Assembly: GCA_035495815.1 (NCBI GenBank)
Contig: DATJFH010000128.1
Coordinates: 1 to 62,185, forward strand
Direction of reading: 5' to 3'
DNA length: 62,185 nucleotides
Source: DATJFH01 sp035495815
GTDB lineage: Bacteria; Acidobacteriota; Terriglobia; Bryobacterales; Bryobacteraceae
The notes beneath the pieces were generated by a model that saw nothing but the letters and a program-made list of their open reading frames with translations, did not search any database and was not told the origin of the DNA. Positions 16,685 through 26,533 of the stretch are shown here, piece by piece. How positions within the stretch are numbered: position 1 is the stretch's first letter; every line of letters starts with the position of its first letter. The translations under genes and the position numbers were made by a program.

Positions 16685-19600
16685 TCAAAATGAGAAGCGG
16701 GCGCTGAGCTGGATCTGCCTGCCAGGGGATGCGGGCTCGGTGATTGTGCCAAACTGCGCCGTGTTGACGAATCGATTCGGAGTACCCAGGTTCACCTTGT
16801 TCAGGCCGTTGAAAGCCTCGATGCGAAACTGCAAGCCGCTGGTCTCGCTGATCCGAAAAGTCCGGGCGATGGCGAAATCGAGGGTGACCATCCCCGGCCC
16901 ATAGACGGTGTTTCGTCCCACATTTCCGAAGGTGTACGGCGCGGGGGCGGAAAACGCCAGCGGATTGAACCACTGCTCCGGAGTGCGCGAACGCTCGTCA
17001 AAGACCGGCTGCCCCGTGTAATTCGCCCGGATCGGATGCTCGCCCAGCGCCGTGCCTGAGTTGGCGCTGTCACCGAAGACGGAAATCGTAAACGGGAAAC
17101 CGCTCTGCGCCTGATAGATCGTGGACAGCCGCCAGTTCCGCGTCAGCGCGCGCGCCCAGCCGGAGGAGCGGAGAGGCTGCACATCATACACGGCGCTCAA
17201 GACGAAGCGGTGGCGAATATCGCAGGCGGGCCCTTTCTCGGAATTCAGATCGTTGTTGTTCTGGGCGATGGCGGCTTCGAACATCGTGGACCGGAAATCC
17301 GGCGCATCGGTCAGGTTCTTCGCGAACGTGTAATTCGCCAGAATGCTCAGACCCGAGGAATAGCGTCGCCGCAGGTTGATATAGGCGGCGTCATACCAGC
17401 TTCTTGCCGTGTTCTCCAGCCAGTTGACCGTGCTCACGGGGATGGTGTTGCTCACCACGTTCGTACCCGCGGGAAACTCCGTACCGGGCTGGAAAGTGGC
17501 CACGCCATAAGGACGCCGCGGCTGAACGAGACCGGGGCCCGGCGGCGCGTTGTTGATCAGGTGGGAGCGCTGCAAATGGAATCCCCGGTCCCCCTGGTAG
17601 CCGGCTTCGAACGTAGTCTCCCTGCCGAGGCTTTTCTGCACGGAGAGGGTCCACTGCGAAATATACTGGGGCGCCTGATAAGGATCGAAGGCCGTGAAGC
17701 TGGTGACGGTTCTGCCGACCACCGGCGGATTGAAGTTGAGAGTCGTAATGGACGGCGTGAAGCTGTCGCTCTGATTGGTCTCCGGGAAAATGATCGGGAC
17801 ATTGTGGAGATTGTTGCACCACGTATTCATGTCCACCGGGGTGTAGAAGAGGCCGAATCCCGCGCGCAGTACGAGCCCCGCGCCGGGGATCTGCCTGGCG
17901 ATTCCCAACCGGGGAGCAAAGTTCAACTTGTTCGGGTAGAGCAGCCCCTTGGGCGTGCCCTGCTGTCCGCCGATGTAGGCGGTGAGCGCGGTGGGGGACA
18001 CGAACAGCCCGGCCCACTGGTTGGAAATATCGACCAGCGGGCTCATGAACTCGTAGCGCAGCCCGGCATTGATGGTAGTGGTAGGGGAGATGCGCCAGGT
18101 GTCCTGGATGAAGGCGTCGGCATACCACTGCCGCAGGTTCATGCGGGGGGATCCCACCTGCCGCTGGCGAACCGCGGGCAGCTCCAGCTCGAAACTGGCC
18201 AGCGCGGAGCCTGTGCCGTCGTTGTTTGCCGTCTGCGTCGTATATCCGCTGGTGAACTGATAGTAGCCGCGGCTCTGAACGTAGGCCCACATGGGCCAGA
18301 TGAACCACCGGTAGCTCCCGCCGAATTTGAGGCTGTGGCTGCCATGCTGCCAGGAGAGCGCGTTGCGGCCCTCCAGAACCGTATCCCAACTCTGCATCGG
18401 GGTCGCTTGAAAGGTATCGCCAAAGGCCGAATAGCCCTGGACGTTGAATAATGGCGCGCCCCACGCCCTTGAGCCGCCGAAGCCGACGCCCTGGATGCCG
18501 AGCTCGCCGACAATATCCCGGGTGAAGCTGTTCTCCTCGAAATGCGTCATGGCGAGCCGGGAATAGGCGATCGAGGCGGTGTTGACAAGGTTGGGCGAGA
18601 GAATGCGGGTCCACGCAAGATTGGCGTGCTGCGACAGGTTGTCGTGGTTGAGTCCGAATCCCGGCAGGTTCTGCGGCATGAACCCGTCTTCCTTGCCCAC
18701 CGAGAATCGTGCGCTAATCGTATCTCCGCGATCGAAAACCCGGTCCACGCGAAACGTGCCTTGATCGGTGAAATTGCGCGCGTTGCGCTGATCCAGAAAA
18801 TTGTTCGAATCGTTGCCCGCGCCGACCACCGACGGCACGCCGTTCATAATCATGGCGCCCATGTTCATCGTGTTGGGCCGCGGAACATACTTCTGAAGCA
18901 TGGTGGAGGCGGCCGGACTCAGCAGATTCCGGGGAATGACGTTCCCCGGGAATGGCTCCCTGAAGACGGTCGGGTTCGACCGGCTGATAGGCCTGGCCGG
19001 GTCGTAGTTCGGGTTCGGGCGGGAGCTGAAAGGGTTGAAAATGTCCACGCCCGCCCCGCTGAAATCCCCCCCCACCTCTTCCTCGGTGGGCACGGTCGCG
19101 ATCGAGGTAACCGCCTTCACCTTGCGCAAGCCTTCATAATTGGTGAAGAAGAACGTCTTCTTGCCCGCGAATGGCAGCGGTCCTCCGAGGGCGGCGCCGA
19201 AATTGTTTTGCACCAGGAACTTTCCGCCGGGATCCTCGTTGTAGCTGCCGGCGTCCATTGCGCCGTTACGGAGGAACTCGTAGACCGTCCCATGGTATTG
19301 AGACGTGCCGCCTTTGGTGACGATGTTGATCTGTCCTCCCCCCGCGCCGCCCATTTCCGCCGAGTAGGTTCCCGTCTGCACCTGAAACTCGCGCACGGCG
19401 TCCGGAGACAGGCTGAGATTTTGCGTGTTGAACGTGGGATCCGTATTCGCCGCTCCGTCGATGAGGAAATAGTTGGCGTTTGGCCGGTTGCCGCCGATGG
19501 TCAATGAAGAGTTCTGGCCCGGCCGCCAATACAAAGGGTTCATATCGCCCATTTGAGCGCCGTGGCTGGCATGCGAACCCGGGACGGTCAGCGCCAGGTC

Positions 19601-20047
19601 CAGCAGCATTCGTCCATTCAAAGGCAACTCCTGAACCGACTTGTTTTCGACCACCTCTCCGAGGCTGGTGTCTTCCGTCTTCAGGGACTCGGCGCGCGCC
19701 GCCACTTCCACCGACGAGGTGGCTTCACCGAGCGTCAGGCCCAGGTCCAGGCGCGCGTTCTGACCGATCTCCAGCCGCAGGGAGTGTTTTGCCACCGCGA
19801 ATCCCGCCGCCTGGACCTCGATGGTGTACTGACCGGGAGCGAGCCCCGGAAACTCGAATTGACCGGCCGAGCCCGTCGTGGTCAAGCGCACGGCTCCGGT
19901 TTCGGCGCTGCGCGTTCGAACCTCCGCCCTGGGCACGGCCTTCAGACTGGGATCGGTGACGACCCCGTTGATGGAAGCCAGGTTGGTCTGCGCGGAAAGA
20001 AAAAAAGAAGAGGAGAACAGGACCGCCACCAATGACAGACATCGCAT
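16685..20047 (-). CDS. TonB-dependent receptor with carboxypeptidase-regulatory-like domain (Oar-like)
   Basis: A 1,120-residue receptor: signal peptide 1-20, regulatory-like domain at about 24-100 (LASINGVVTDPSLKAVPRAEV), plug with VVENKSVQELPLNGRMLLDLALTVPGS and GGGQINIVTKGGTSQYHGTVYEFLRNG, and a barrel ending in the aromatic residue of IQLSARFSF. It is divergent from a DtxR/MntR-family regulator gene. The start codon lies inside a perfect 11-bp inverted repeat (20038-20068), and no Shine-Dalgarno sequence precedes it, so initiation or transcription may be controlled there. If the neighbouring regulator binds the repeat, this receptor may respond to metal supply rather than to a glycan. The ligand is unknown. 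Confidence 0.9.
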   Translation of the reverse strand: MRCLSLVAVLFSSSFFLSAQTNLASINGVVTDPSLKAVPRAEVRTRSAETGAVRLTTTGSAGQFEFPGLAPGQYTIEVQAAGFAVAKHSLRLEIGQNARLDLGLTLGEATSSVEVAARAESLKTEDTSLGEVVENKSVQELPLNGRMLLDLALTVPGSHASHGAQMGDMNPLYWRPGQNSSLTIGGNRPNANYFLIDGAANTDPTFNTQNLSLSPDAVREFQVQTGTYSAEMGGAGGGQINIVTKGGTSQYHGTVYEFLRNGAMDAGSYNEDPGGKFLVQNNFGAALGGPLPFAGKKTFFFTNYEGLRKVKAVTSIATVPTEEEVGGDFSGAGVDIFNPFSSRPNPNYDPARPISRSNPTVFREPFPGNVIPRNLLSPAASTMLQKYVPRPNTMNMGAMIMNGVPSVVGAGNDSNNFLDQRNARNFTDQGTFRVDRVFDRGDTISARFSVGKEDGFMPQNLPGFGLNHDNLSQHANLAWTRILSPNLVNTASIAYSRLAMTHFEENSFTRDIVGELGIQGVGFGGSRAWGAPLFNVQGYSAFGDTFQATPMQSWDTVLEGRNALSWQHGSHSLKFGGSYRWFIWPMWAYVQSRGYYQFTSGYTTQTANNDGTGSALASFELELPAVRQRQVGSPRMNLRQWYADAFIQDTWRISPTTTINAGLRYEFMSPLVDISNQWAGLFVSPTALTAYIGGQQGTPKGLLYPNKLNFAPRLGIARQIPGAGLVLRAGFGLFYTPVDMNTWCNNLHNVPIIFPETNQSDSFTPSITTLNFNPPVVGRTVTSFTAFDPYQAPQYISQWTLSVQKSLGRETTFEAGYQGDRGFHLQRSHLINNAPPGPGLVQPRRPYGVATFQPGTEFPAGTNVVSNTIPVSTVNWLENTARSWYDAAYINLRRRYSSGLSILANYTFAKNLTDAPDFRSTMFEAAIAQNNNDLNSEKGPACDIRHRFVLSAVYDVQPLRSSGWARALTRNWRLSTIYQAQSGFPFTISVFGDSANSGTALGEHPIRANYTGQPVFDERSRTPEQWFNPLAFSAPAPYTFGNVGRNTVYGPGMVTLDFAIARTFRISETSGLQFRIEAFNGLNKVNLGTPNRFVNTAQFGTITEPASPGRQIQLSARFSF

Positions 20048-20068
20048 AGCAAGATGTTATGCGATGTC
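20038..20068. promoter_or_regulatory. Perfect 11-bp inverted repeat over receptor start codon, candidate operator
   Basis: GACATCGCATA (20038-20048) and TATGCGATGTC (20058-20068) are exact reverse complements separated by 9 bases. The receptor ATG (20045-20047 on the minus strand) lies inside one arm. The element sits between the receptor gene and the divergent DtxR/MntR-type regulator gene, 85 bases from the regulator GTG. It could be the regulator's operator, or an mRNA hairpin hiding the start codon. It does not match the published IdeR or MntR box consensus that I know. Confidence 0.6.
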
Positions 20069-20152
20069 GCACCTGCAATCCGATAATGGAAACGTATTAG
20101 ACTGAGCCGCAACCGGCTGCTCTCCACGACGCGCGCGATACAATCGAGGTGC

Positions 20153-20812
20153 GTGAAGATCACGATTTCCAAGGAAAACTACCTCAAGGCAATCGCCGAG
20201 GCCGAATCGGAAGGGGAAACCGTGATCGCGGCGACGCTCACGCGCTGGCTGGGCGTCTCCGCGCCGGCGGTGACCATGGCGATCCGCAGGTTGAAGCGGG
20301 ATGGACTGATTCGCCTGCGCAAGGAAGGGCAGATCACGCTGACACCGGGCGGTCATGAGATCGCCGAGAGGCTGCTGCACCGCCATCATTTGATCGAGCG
20401 CATGCTGACCGAGATCTTCGGGATGGAGTGGTACAAGGTTCACGACGAGGCCGAGCAGATGGAGCACGCGGTGTCCGCCGATTTCGAGCGGCTGTTGATC
20501 GACAAGCTGGGCGTGGGCGAAGCGTGTCCACACGGCAACCGCGCGTTGATGGACAAGCCGGTCGACCGGAGGCGCAGAGGCCTGCGCCCGCTGGACGAGG
20601 CGCAGCCCGAGCATGCCTGGCGCGTGGTCAGCGTGTTCGAGCGGGACCGCAACCTGCTCGAGTACCTGGAGGGGCTCGGCGTACGTCCGGGGGTGACCGT
20701 GGACGTCCTGGCGCGGAACTATGACGAGACCCTGACTCTGAAGGTAAGTGGACGCTCGCTGCAGTTAGGCCGTCCCGCGGCGAGCAGGGTCTGGGTGCAG
20801 AAGTCCGTGTAG
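20153..20812 (+). CDS. DtxR/MntR-family metal-dependent transcriptional regulator
   Basis: A 219-residue regulator. Residues 1-60 are a winged helix (ISKENYLKAIAE, then LGVSAPAVTMAIRRLKRDGLIRLRKEGQITLTPGG). The metal-binding and dimerisation region follows, with HHLIERMLTEIFGMEWYKVHDEAEQMEHAVS at about 80-112, containing the His and Glu ligands typical of the family. The C-terminal part from about 140 looks like the FeoA/SH3-like domain (LGVRPGVTVDVLARN). Fe2+ or Mn2+ as corepressor cannot be decided. The start is GTG 20153 with GAGGT close upstream. It is divergent from a TonB receptor gene, with a strong inverted repeat between them that may be its target. Confidence 0.88.
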   Translation: MKITISKENYLKAIAEAESEGETVIAATLTRWLGVSAPAVTMAIRRLKRDGLIRLRKEGQITLTPGGHEIAERLLHRHHLIERMLTEIFGMEWYKVHDEAEQMEHAVSADFERLLIDKLGVGEACPHGNRALMDKPVDRRRRGLRPLDEAQPEHAWRVVSVFERDRNLLEYLEGLGVRPGVTVDVLARNYDETLTLKVSGRSLQLGRPAASRVWVQKSV

Positions 20813-20826
20813 CCTGTGGGGCGCGA

Positions 20827-21663
20827 TCAGCCGGCCAGCGCCGCCTGCACGCCCTTCAGGTAGCCGATCGAGCGATGCATGCCCGGCAGCGGGTTCTCGG
20901 CGTTGATCTCGTACTCCAGGTTCACGCAGCCGGCGTACTTCATTTTCTTGAGCTGCTTGAAGATTGCCACCACCGGCATGACGCCCTCGCCGACGTCGCA
21001 CTGGCTGCCCTTGTCGGTGGCCGATTTGAGGTCCTTGATATGCATGTCGAGCAATCTCGGACCGGCGGCGGCGATGGCCTGCACCACGTCGATGCCGGTA
21101 CGCATCGAGTGACCCACGTCCATGCAGAGGCCCATTCGCGCGTCCATGCCCTTTACGGCTTCGAGCACCGATTGCGGAGTAGGAAAGTGCTTGTCCTCCG
21201 GACCGTGGTTGTGGATGGCCATTTTCATATCGAACTCCTTGGCCAGCTTTTCCACGGTCGGCAAAGTTCTGTGGGTGGGGGCGCAAACCATCATCGGCAT
21301 GCCGCAGGCTTTTGCGTACTGGAACATGCGCTTGAGCGCCGCCGGATCCTCGTCCTGGAGGGAGATGTTTCCTCCGCTCACGATGGTCAGCCCGGCCTTC
21401 TTGAATTCCCCGGTGGCCTTGGCGGCGTCGGCCGCGGAAAGAGTGTAGGGCAGGTGGAACTCTTTCACGCTGACGTAGCGGATGCCAAGCTGATTGATCA
21501 TCGAGATCGTCATCTTGCGCTGGAATTCGCGGAAGGAATAGCTGGCGATCCCGAGGCGGAATTCGCCGGGCGCGCCTTCCGCCGCAAAGGAGGCGCGCTG
21601 GCCGGCGGCTGCCAGGCCGGCGCCGAACTGGAGAATCCCTCTCCGGGTAAATTTCAGGCTCAT
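20827..21663 (-). CDS. Sugar phosphate isomerase/epimerase (xylose-isomerase-like TIM barrel), exported
   Basis: A 278-residue AP-endonuclease-2-type TIM barrel. It has a twin-arginine-like leader (KFTRRGILQFGAGLAAAG), then LGIASYSFREF, IRYVSVKEFHLPY, MAIHNHGPEDKHFP, MGLCMDVGHSMRTG, LLDMHIKDLKS and YAGCVNLEYEIN. His, Asp and Glu at the strand ends are the expected divalent-metal ligands. It would isomerise or epimerise a sugar or keto-sugar in the periplasm. AAAGGGG precedes the ATG. It converges on the regulator gene and is divergent from the second PSD1 gene. Confidence 0.85.
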   Translation of the reverse strand: MSLKFTRRGILQFGAGLAAAGQRASFAAEGAPGEFRLGIASYSFREFQRKMTISMINQLGIRYVSVKEFHLPYTLSAADAAKATGEFKKAGLTIVSGGNISLQDEDPAALKRMFQYAKACGMPMMVCAPTHRTLPTVEKLAKEFDMKMAIHNHGPEDKHFPTPQSVLEAVKGMDARMGLCMDVGHSMRTGIDVVQAIAAAGPRLLDMHIKDLKSATDKGSQCDVGEGVMPVVAIFKQLKKMKYAGCVNLEYEINAENPLPGMHRSIGYLKGVQAALAG

Positions 21664-21828
21664 AGCCCCTTTATCATATGCCGTCGCGCGCCGCCGGTCT
21701 ACCGGCGGGCAACGGCGCGCCGAGTTTCAGCGCGTTCACGTGGCGCAAAGAAATCGCAGACCGGTTTGGCGCTTCCGCCCGGGTCCGCGTCCGGAAGGCT
21801 TCTGCATTGAAGCGGCTGCCGCGTCTCG

Positions 21829-21857
21829 TTGACACGTGTTTCGGCTTGACATACTGT
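21829..21857 (+). promoter_or_regulatory. Predicted sigma-70 promoter of the second PSD1 operon
   Basis: TTGACA (21829-21834, perfect -35) and TACTGT (21852-21857) are spaced by exactly 17 bases. They lie 48 bases before the ATG at 21906, giving a leader of roughly 40 bases. Confidence 0.6.
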
Positions 21858-21905
21858 GGTGACTGGCGAACCCCTTGGCTCATTCGCCTGGCAAACGACA
21901 CCAAA

Positions 21906-24900
21906 ATGAGATGGCTTTGCGTTGGCGCCTGGTTGTTCGGGACGCTGGGGACGGCCCTCGGTGACACCGGCTCAGAGTACTTCGAGGCCAAGGTGCGCCC
22001 GATTTTCGCCGCGCATTGCTATTCCTGCCATAGCAGCAAGGCGAAGCCGCTGTTCGCGGGATTGCGGCTCGACAGCCGCGCCGCTGTCACCAGGGGAAGC
22101 GACGCCGGCCCGGTGGTTTCGCCGGGGCGTCCGGATGAGAGCAAGCTGATTCGCGCCGTGCGCGGGGAGCTTCCGATGAAGATGCCGCCCGGCGGCAAGC
22201 TGGCCGAAGGCCAGATCTCGGAACTCGTCAAGTGGGTCGAGATGGGAGCGCCGTGGCCGGCCGGGAGCGAGGACAAGCCACTACCGGCGGCATTCGATCT
22301 GGAGAAGCGGCGCAGCGAGCACTGGGCCTGGCAACCCGTTAAATCCGTCGCTCCGCCAGCCGTCCATGACACCCGCTGGCCAGCGCAGCCGGTGGACGCC
22401 TTCCTGCTGGCGCGTCTCGAAAGGGAAGGACTCGCGCCGGCGCCGCCGGCCGGACGCCGCACTCTGCTGCGCCGCCTCACGTTCGACTTGACCGGGTTAC
22501 CTCCCACGCCTCAAGAGCTGGAGGCATTTGAAAAGGACTCGTCGTCGGACGCCTGGTCGAGGCAGGTGGACCGGCTGCTCGCCTCGCCTCGCTTCGGAGA
22601 GCATTGGGCGCGCCACTGGATGGACCTGATGCGCTATGCGGAATCGCACGGAATGGAAGGGGATCCCGATACTCCGCAGGCGTGGCGCTACCGCGACTAC
22701 CTGATTCGGGCCTTCAATAACGATGTGCCTTACGACCAGCTGGTGCGCGAGCATCTGGCGGGCGATCTGCTCGCCAAGCCGCGCCGCAACGAAGCCGATG
22801 GAATCAACGAATCGATACTGGGAGTCGCCAACCTGCGGATGGTCGAGCACGGGTTTCAGCCGGTGGATCCGTGGGAGGACAGGGTCAAGTTCACCGATAA
22901 CCAGATCGATGTTTTTTCCAAAGCTTTTCAGGGGCTGACCGTCTCCTGTGCGCGCTGCCACGATCACAAGTTCGACGCCATCAGCCAGAAAGACTACTAC
23001 GCGCTGTTCGGCACGTTCGCGGCCGCCCGTCCCACGCAGGCCGCCATTGACCTGCCGGAGAAGCTGAACCGCCACCGGACCGAACTCGAGCAGGAGAAAC
23101 AGCGCATTCGGGCTGCCCTGGCGGCCGAATGGAAGCGCAAGGAAATCCAGCTGCCCGGCGACGCCAAGGACGGTCTGCTCGCGCCCTGGGCCGCGTTGAA
23201 GAACCTGGAGGGAGTCGAGTTTCAGAAAGGGTGGCGGGCCTGGGCCGAAAAGATCCGCGCCGAAGCACGCGAGCGAGCCGGGTTCAACCGCACGCATTTC
23301 AAACAGCAATGGAACCCGGGCGGCGGCGATTACGGCCTGTGGCTGCATCGTGGAACGGGACTGGGCGCGGCTCCTTCCCCTCCCGGCGAGTTCGCCGTGC
23401 CGGCAGAAGGCGGCCGGGCGGTGAACGGCATCTACCCGGCCGGCGCTTACACCCACCTGCTCTCGACGAAAGACAACGGCGTGCTGCAATCCCCGCGGTT
23501 CCGCATCGAAGAGGGCTACATCAGCATTCGAATGCTGGGCGGAAACAACAGCTTCGCGCAGCTCATCATCGAGAATTATGCCGTGCCGCGCGGGGGGATC
23601 TACAACCTGCGCTTCGCGCCCAAGAAAGACGAGATGGGCTGGATGCGCTGGGACACGTCGTTCTGGAAGGGCTTCACCGGTTACATCGAGTTCGCCACCC
23701 GCGACGACGTGACGTTGTACCAGCCGCCGGCTGAAGACAAGAAGTCCGGCGCCGCGCCGCCCCTACCCGACGGACGCTCGTGGTTCGGGGCGCAGTCGGT
23801 CTGGTTCCATAAAGAGAAGCTGACTCCCAAGGATCCCCCGGCCGCGGAGCAGTATCTGCTGAGCGGCGGCGAACCGCGCTCGGCCGCGGAGTTGGAGAAG
23901 CAGTACGGGAGGCTGCTGCGGGGTGCCATCGAAGCCTGGAGCGCCGGAACGATCAGTGAAGAGCAGGCGGCGTTCCTCGACTATTTCGTACGCCGGGACA
24001 TCCTGCCCGCCACTCTCGACAGTCTGGCGGAAACACGTCCGCTGATCGAGGAGTACCGGCGGATCGAGAAGGACGTGCCGGTTGCCCGGCGCGCGCCGGC
24101 CGTGATGGAAGACGGCGGCGCCGATCAGCCCCTGCTCATCCGCGGCAATCCGCAGAACCCCGGGCCGGCGGTTCCCCGGCGCTATCTGGAAGCGCTGCAT
24201 TCAAAGCCGTATGCCCGGCCGGCGCGCCTGGAACTGGCCGACGCCGTTCTCAGCCCGGCAAATCCGTTGACCGCCCGGGTCATGGTCAACCGTATCTGGC
24301 GAGCGATGTTCGGCGCGGGCCTGGTGAGGACGGTGGACAACTTCGGCAAGCTCGGTGAACCTCCGTCACACCCCGAACTGCTGGACTGGCTGGCCTCGCG
24401 CTTTGTCCAGGACGGCTGGTCGATCAAGCGGACCGTCCGGCTGCTGGCCAACTCGCAGGCCTACCGCATGAGCAGCGGCGAGTCGGCGGAAGCGCGCAAA
24501 AAGGATCCGGGCAATCGCCTCTTGCAGCACATGCCGATCCGGCGCCTGGAAGCGGAGGCGGTGCGCGATTCCATGCTGTCGGTTTCGGGTCAGTTGAAGC
24601 TGGACATGTACGGGCCGTCGGTGGCCACCTACTACGCGCACGATACGGGCCGCACCAAGGGCGACAAGCCTAAGGGCCCGCTCGACGGAAACGGCCGCCG
24701 CAGCATTTATCTCGAAGTCCGGCGGAATGTGACCAACCCGTTCCTCGAAGCCTTCGATGCGCCGAAGCCCGCCAGCACGCGCGGCGAGCGCGACCTGACC
24801 AATGTCCCGGCCCAGAGCCTGGCTCTGATGAACAACACCTTCGTCATCGACCAGGCGGAGAAGTGGGCTCGCGCCGCGCTCGAGCAGGAGCGCAGCCGCC

Positions 24901-25085
24901 GCATCGAGTCGATGTACCTGCGCGCCTTCGGCCGCGCTCCTACGCCCCTCGAGCGGGACCGGTCGGAAAGCCTGCTGGCGGAGCTGGACACGGAATACTC
25001 GGCGGCCGCGGATCGCGAGCTGCGCGTGTGGCGCGACTATGCGCATTCACTGTTCAACCTGAAGGAGTTCATTTACATCCGATGA
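21906..25085 (+). CDS. PSD1/DUF1549/DUF1553 protein with cytochrome c motif
   Basis: A 1,059-residue secreted protein. Signal peptide MRWLCVGAWLFGTLGTALG; cytochrome-like domain with AHCYSCHSSKAKPLFAGLRLDS at about 37-58 and MKMPPGGKL near 95; DUF1549 with LTFDLTGLPPTPQELEAFE and LTVSCARCHDHKFDAISQKDYYALFGTF; DUF1553 with NPLTARVMVNRIWRAMFGAGLVRTVDNFGKLGEPPSHPELLDWLA and NVPAQSLALMNNTFVIDQAE. A middle region (~400-700) is unlike the LamG insert of the first paralogue. ATG 21906 is chosen because the signal peptide begins there and the promoter lies just upstream; the frame itself is open earlier. It overlaps the DUF1501 gene by ATGA. Confidence 0.9.
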   Translation: MRWLCVGAWLFGTLGTALGDTGSEYFEAKVRPIFAAHCYSCHSSKAKPLFAGLRLDSRAAVTRGSDAGPVVSPGRPDESKLIRAVRGELPMKMPPGGKLAEGQISELVKWVEMGAPWPAGSEDKPLPAAFDLEKRRSEHWAWQPVKSVAPPAVHDTRWPAQPVDAFLLARLEREGLAPAPPAGRRTLLRRLTFDLTGLPPTPQELEAFEKDSSSDAWSRQVDRLLASPRFGEHWARHWMDLMRYAESHGMEGDPDTPQAWRYRDYLIRAFNNDVPYDQLVREHLAGDLLAKPRRNEADGINESILGVANLRMVEHGFQPVDPWEDRVKFTDNQIDVFSKAFQGLTVSCARCHDHKFDAISQKDYYALFGTFAAARPTQAAIDLPEKLNRHRTELEQEKQRIRAALAAEWKRKEIQLPGDAKDGLLAPWAALKNLEGVEFQKGWRAWAEKIRAEARERAGFNRTHFKQQWNPGGGDYGLWLHRGTGLGAAPSPPGEFAVPAEGGRAVNGIYPAGAYTHLLSTKDNGVLQSPRFRIEEGYISIRMLGGNNSFAQLIIENYAVPRGGIYNLRFAPKKDEMGWMRWDTSFWKGFTGYIEFATRDDVTLYQPPAEDKKSGAAPPLPDGRSWFGAQSVWFHKEKLTPKDPPAAEQYLLSGGEPRSAAELEKQYGRLLRGAIEAWSAGTISEEQAAFLDYFVRRDILPATLDSLAETRPLIEEYRRIEKDVPVARRAPAVMEDGGADQPLLIRGNPQNPGPAVPRRYLEALHSKPYARPARLELADAVLSPANPLTARVMVNRIWRAMFGAGLVRTVDNFGKLGEPPSHPELLDWLASRFVQDGWSIKRTVRLLANSQAYRMSSGESAEARKKDPGNRLLQHMPIRRLEAEAVRDSMLSVSGQLKLDMYGPSVATYYAHDTGRTKGDKPKGPLDGNGRRSIYLEVRRNVTNPFLEAFDAPKPASTRGERDLTNVPAQSLALMNNTFVIDQAEKWARAALEQERSRRIESMYLRAFGRAPTPLERDRSESLLAELDTEYSAAADRELRVWRDYAHSLFNLKEFIYIR

Positions 25086-26467
25086 AAACTCCCCCGACAC
25101 GCCGCGAAATGCTGCGCCGCGCTTCGATGGGCTTCGGCTCGCTGGCGCTGGCCGGCCTGCTCTCCGAAGAGGGGCGCGCGGAAGGGCTGCAGCAGCCGCA
25201 CTTCCCGCCCAAGGTGAAGCACGTCATTTTCTGCTACATGTCGGGCGGCGTCTCGCACGTCGATTCCTTCGATCCCAAGCCGCGGCTGGCCAAGGAGGCC
25301 GGCAAGCCGATGCCGGTGCCGATCGAGCGCACCATGTTCAACGACAACGGCGCGATCTTTCCCAGCCCCTGGGAATTCCGCCATTACGGACAGAGCGGCA
25401 TCGAGGTCAGCGACCTGTTTCCGCACATGGGCTCGGTGGTCGACGACCTGTGCGTGATCCGCTCCATGACGGCGAAGTTCATGGAGCACGCCCAGGCCAA
25501 TTTCTATTTCCACAGCGGCCAGCCGTTCACCGGCTTCCCCAGCATGGGCGCGTGGGTGAACTACGGGCTCGGCAGCCCATCGAAGGAGTTGCCCGGGTTC
25601 ATGGTGCTGGGCAGCGGTGAAATTCCCCTGGGTGGCATCAATGTGTTCGGGAACGGCTTTCTGCCGAACATCTATCAGCCGTCGTTCCTCTATCCGGAGC
25701 GAAGCGAGCCGCTGCAGGACATCACTCCCAAGGAGCCGGACAGCGTGCAGCGGAAGCGGCTGCGCTTCGCCGGCGAGCTGGACCGCGAGTACTTGAAATC
25801 CATCGGCGGCAATCCGCAGGTTGAAGCGGCGATTCAGAATTACGAGACCGCTTTCCGCATGCAGTCGTCGGTGCCGGAGCTGGTGGACCTGAAGGGCGAA
25901 AGCGAAGCGACCCGGAAGCTGTACGGCTTCGATTCGGAATCGGCCAACACGCGCGCGTACGCGCGGCAGTGCCTGCTGGCCAGGCGGCTGATCGAGCGCG
26001 GCGTTCGCTTCGTCGAGCTGACCATGGTCGGCGGCGCGGGGAACGTGTGGGACCAGCACAACAAGCTCAAGGAGCAGCACACGAAGAACGCGTTCACCGT
26101 GGATCAACCCATCGCCGGGCTGATCAAGGACCTGAAGGCGCGCGGACTGTTTGAGCAGACGTTGATCATCTGGTCGGGCGAATTCGGCCGCGCGCCCTTC
26201 GTGCAGGGCAGCGACGGGCGGGACCACAATCCGTTCGGCTTCAGTTTGTGGCTGGCCGGCGGCGGCCTCAAGCGCGGCATGACGCTTGGCGCGACGGACG
26301 AGTACGGTTACCGCACGGTGGAGGACACGCTAACCATTTTCGATCTGCACGCGACGGTGCTGCACCTGCTCGGCCTCGATCACGAACGGCTGCGGTTCCG
26401 CTATGGCGGCCGGGATTTCCGGCTGACCGACGTGCACGGGAATGTGATCCGGAAGATCCTTTCCTGA
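25082..26467 (+). CDS. DUF1501 family protein (Tat-exported)
   Basis: A 461-residue DUF1501 protein. Twin-arginine leader TRREMLRRASMGFGSLALAGLL; body motifs HVIFCYMSGGVSHVDSFDPKP, FPHMGSVVDDLCVIRSM, ARRLIERGVRFVELTMVGGAGNVWDQHN, QTLIIWSGEFGRAPFVQG, RDHNPFGFSLWLAGGGLKRG and the ending FRLTDVHGNVIRKIL. It is coupled to the PSD1 gene by a 4-base overlap. It is clearly paralogous to the DUF1501 protein at 11820-13232, but here no sulfatase follows. Function is unestablished. Confidence 0.9.
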   Translation: MKTPPTRREMLRRASMGFGSLALAGLLSEEGRAEGLQQPHFPPKVKHVIFCYMSGGVSHVDSFDPKPRLAKEAGKPMPVPIERTMFNDNGAIFPSPWEFRHYGQSGIEVSDLFPHMGSVVDDLCVIRSMTAKFMEHAQANFYFHSGQPFTGFPSMGAWVNYGLGSPSKELPGFMVLGSGEIPLGGINVFGNGFLPNIYQPSFLYPERSEPLQDITPKEPDSVQRKRLRFAGELDREYLKSIGGNPQVEAAIQNYETAFRMQSSVPELVDLKGESEATRKLYGFDSESANTRAYARQCLLARRLIERGVRFVELTMVGGAGNVWDQHNKLKEQHTKNAFTVDQPIAGLIKDLKARGLFEQTLIIWSGEFGRAPFVQGSDGRDHNPFGFSLWLAGGGLKRGMTLGATDEYGYRTVEDTLTIFDLHATVLHLLGLDHERLRFRYGGRDFRLTDVHGNVIRKILS

Positions 26468-26533
26468 GATAAGGGCATTGACGGATTTTCGCGGCCGGAT
26501 GCCCTGGGCGGCGGTGATCCAATTTGGTCGCCG

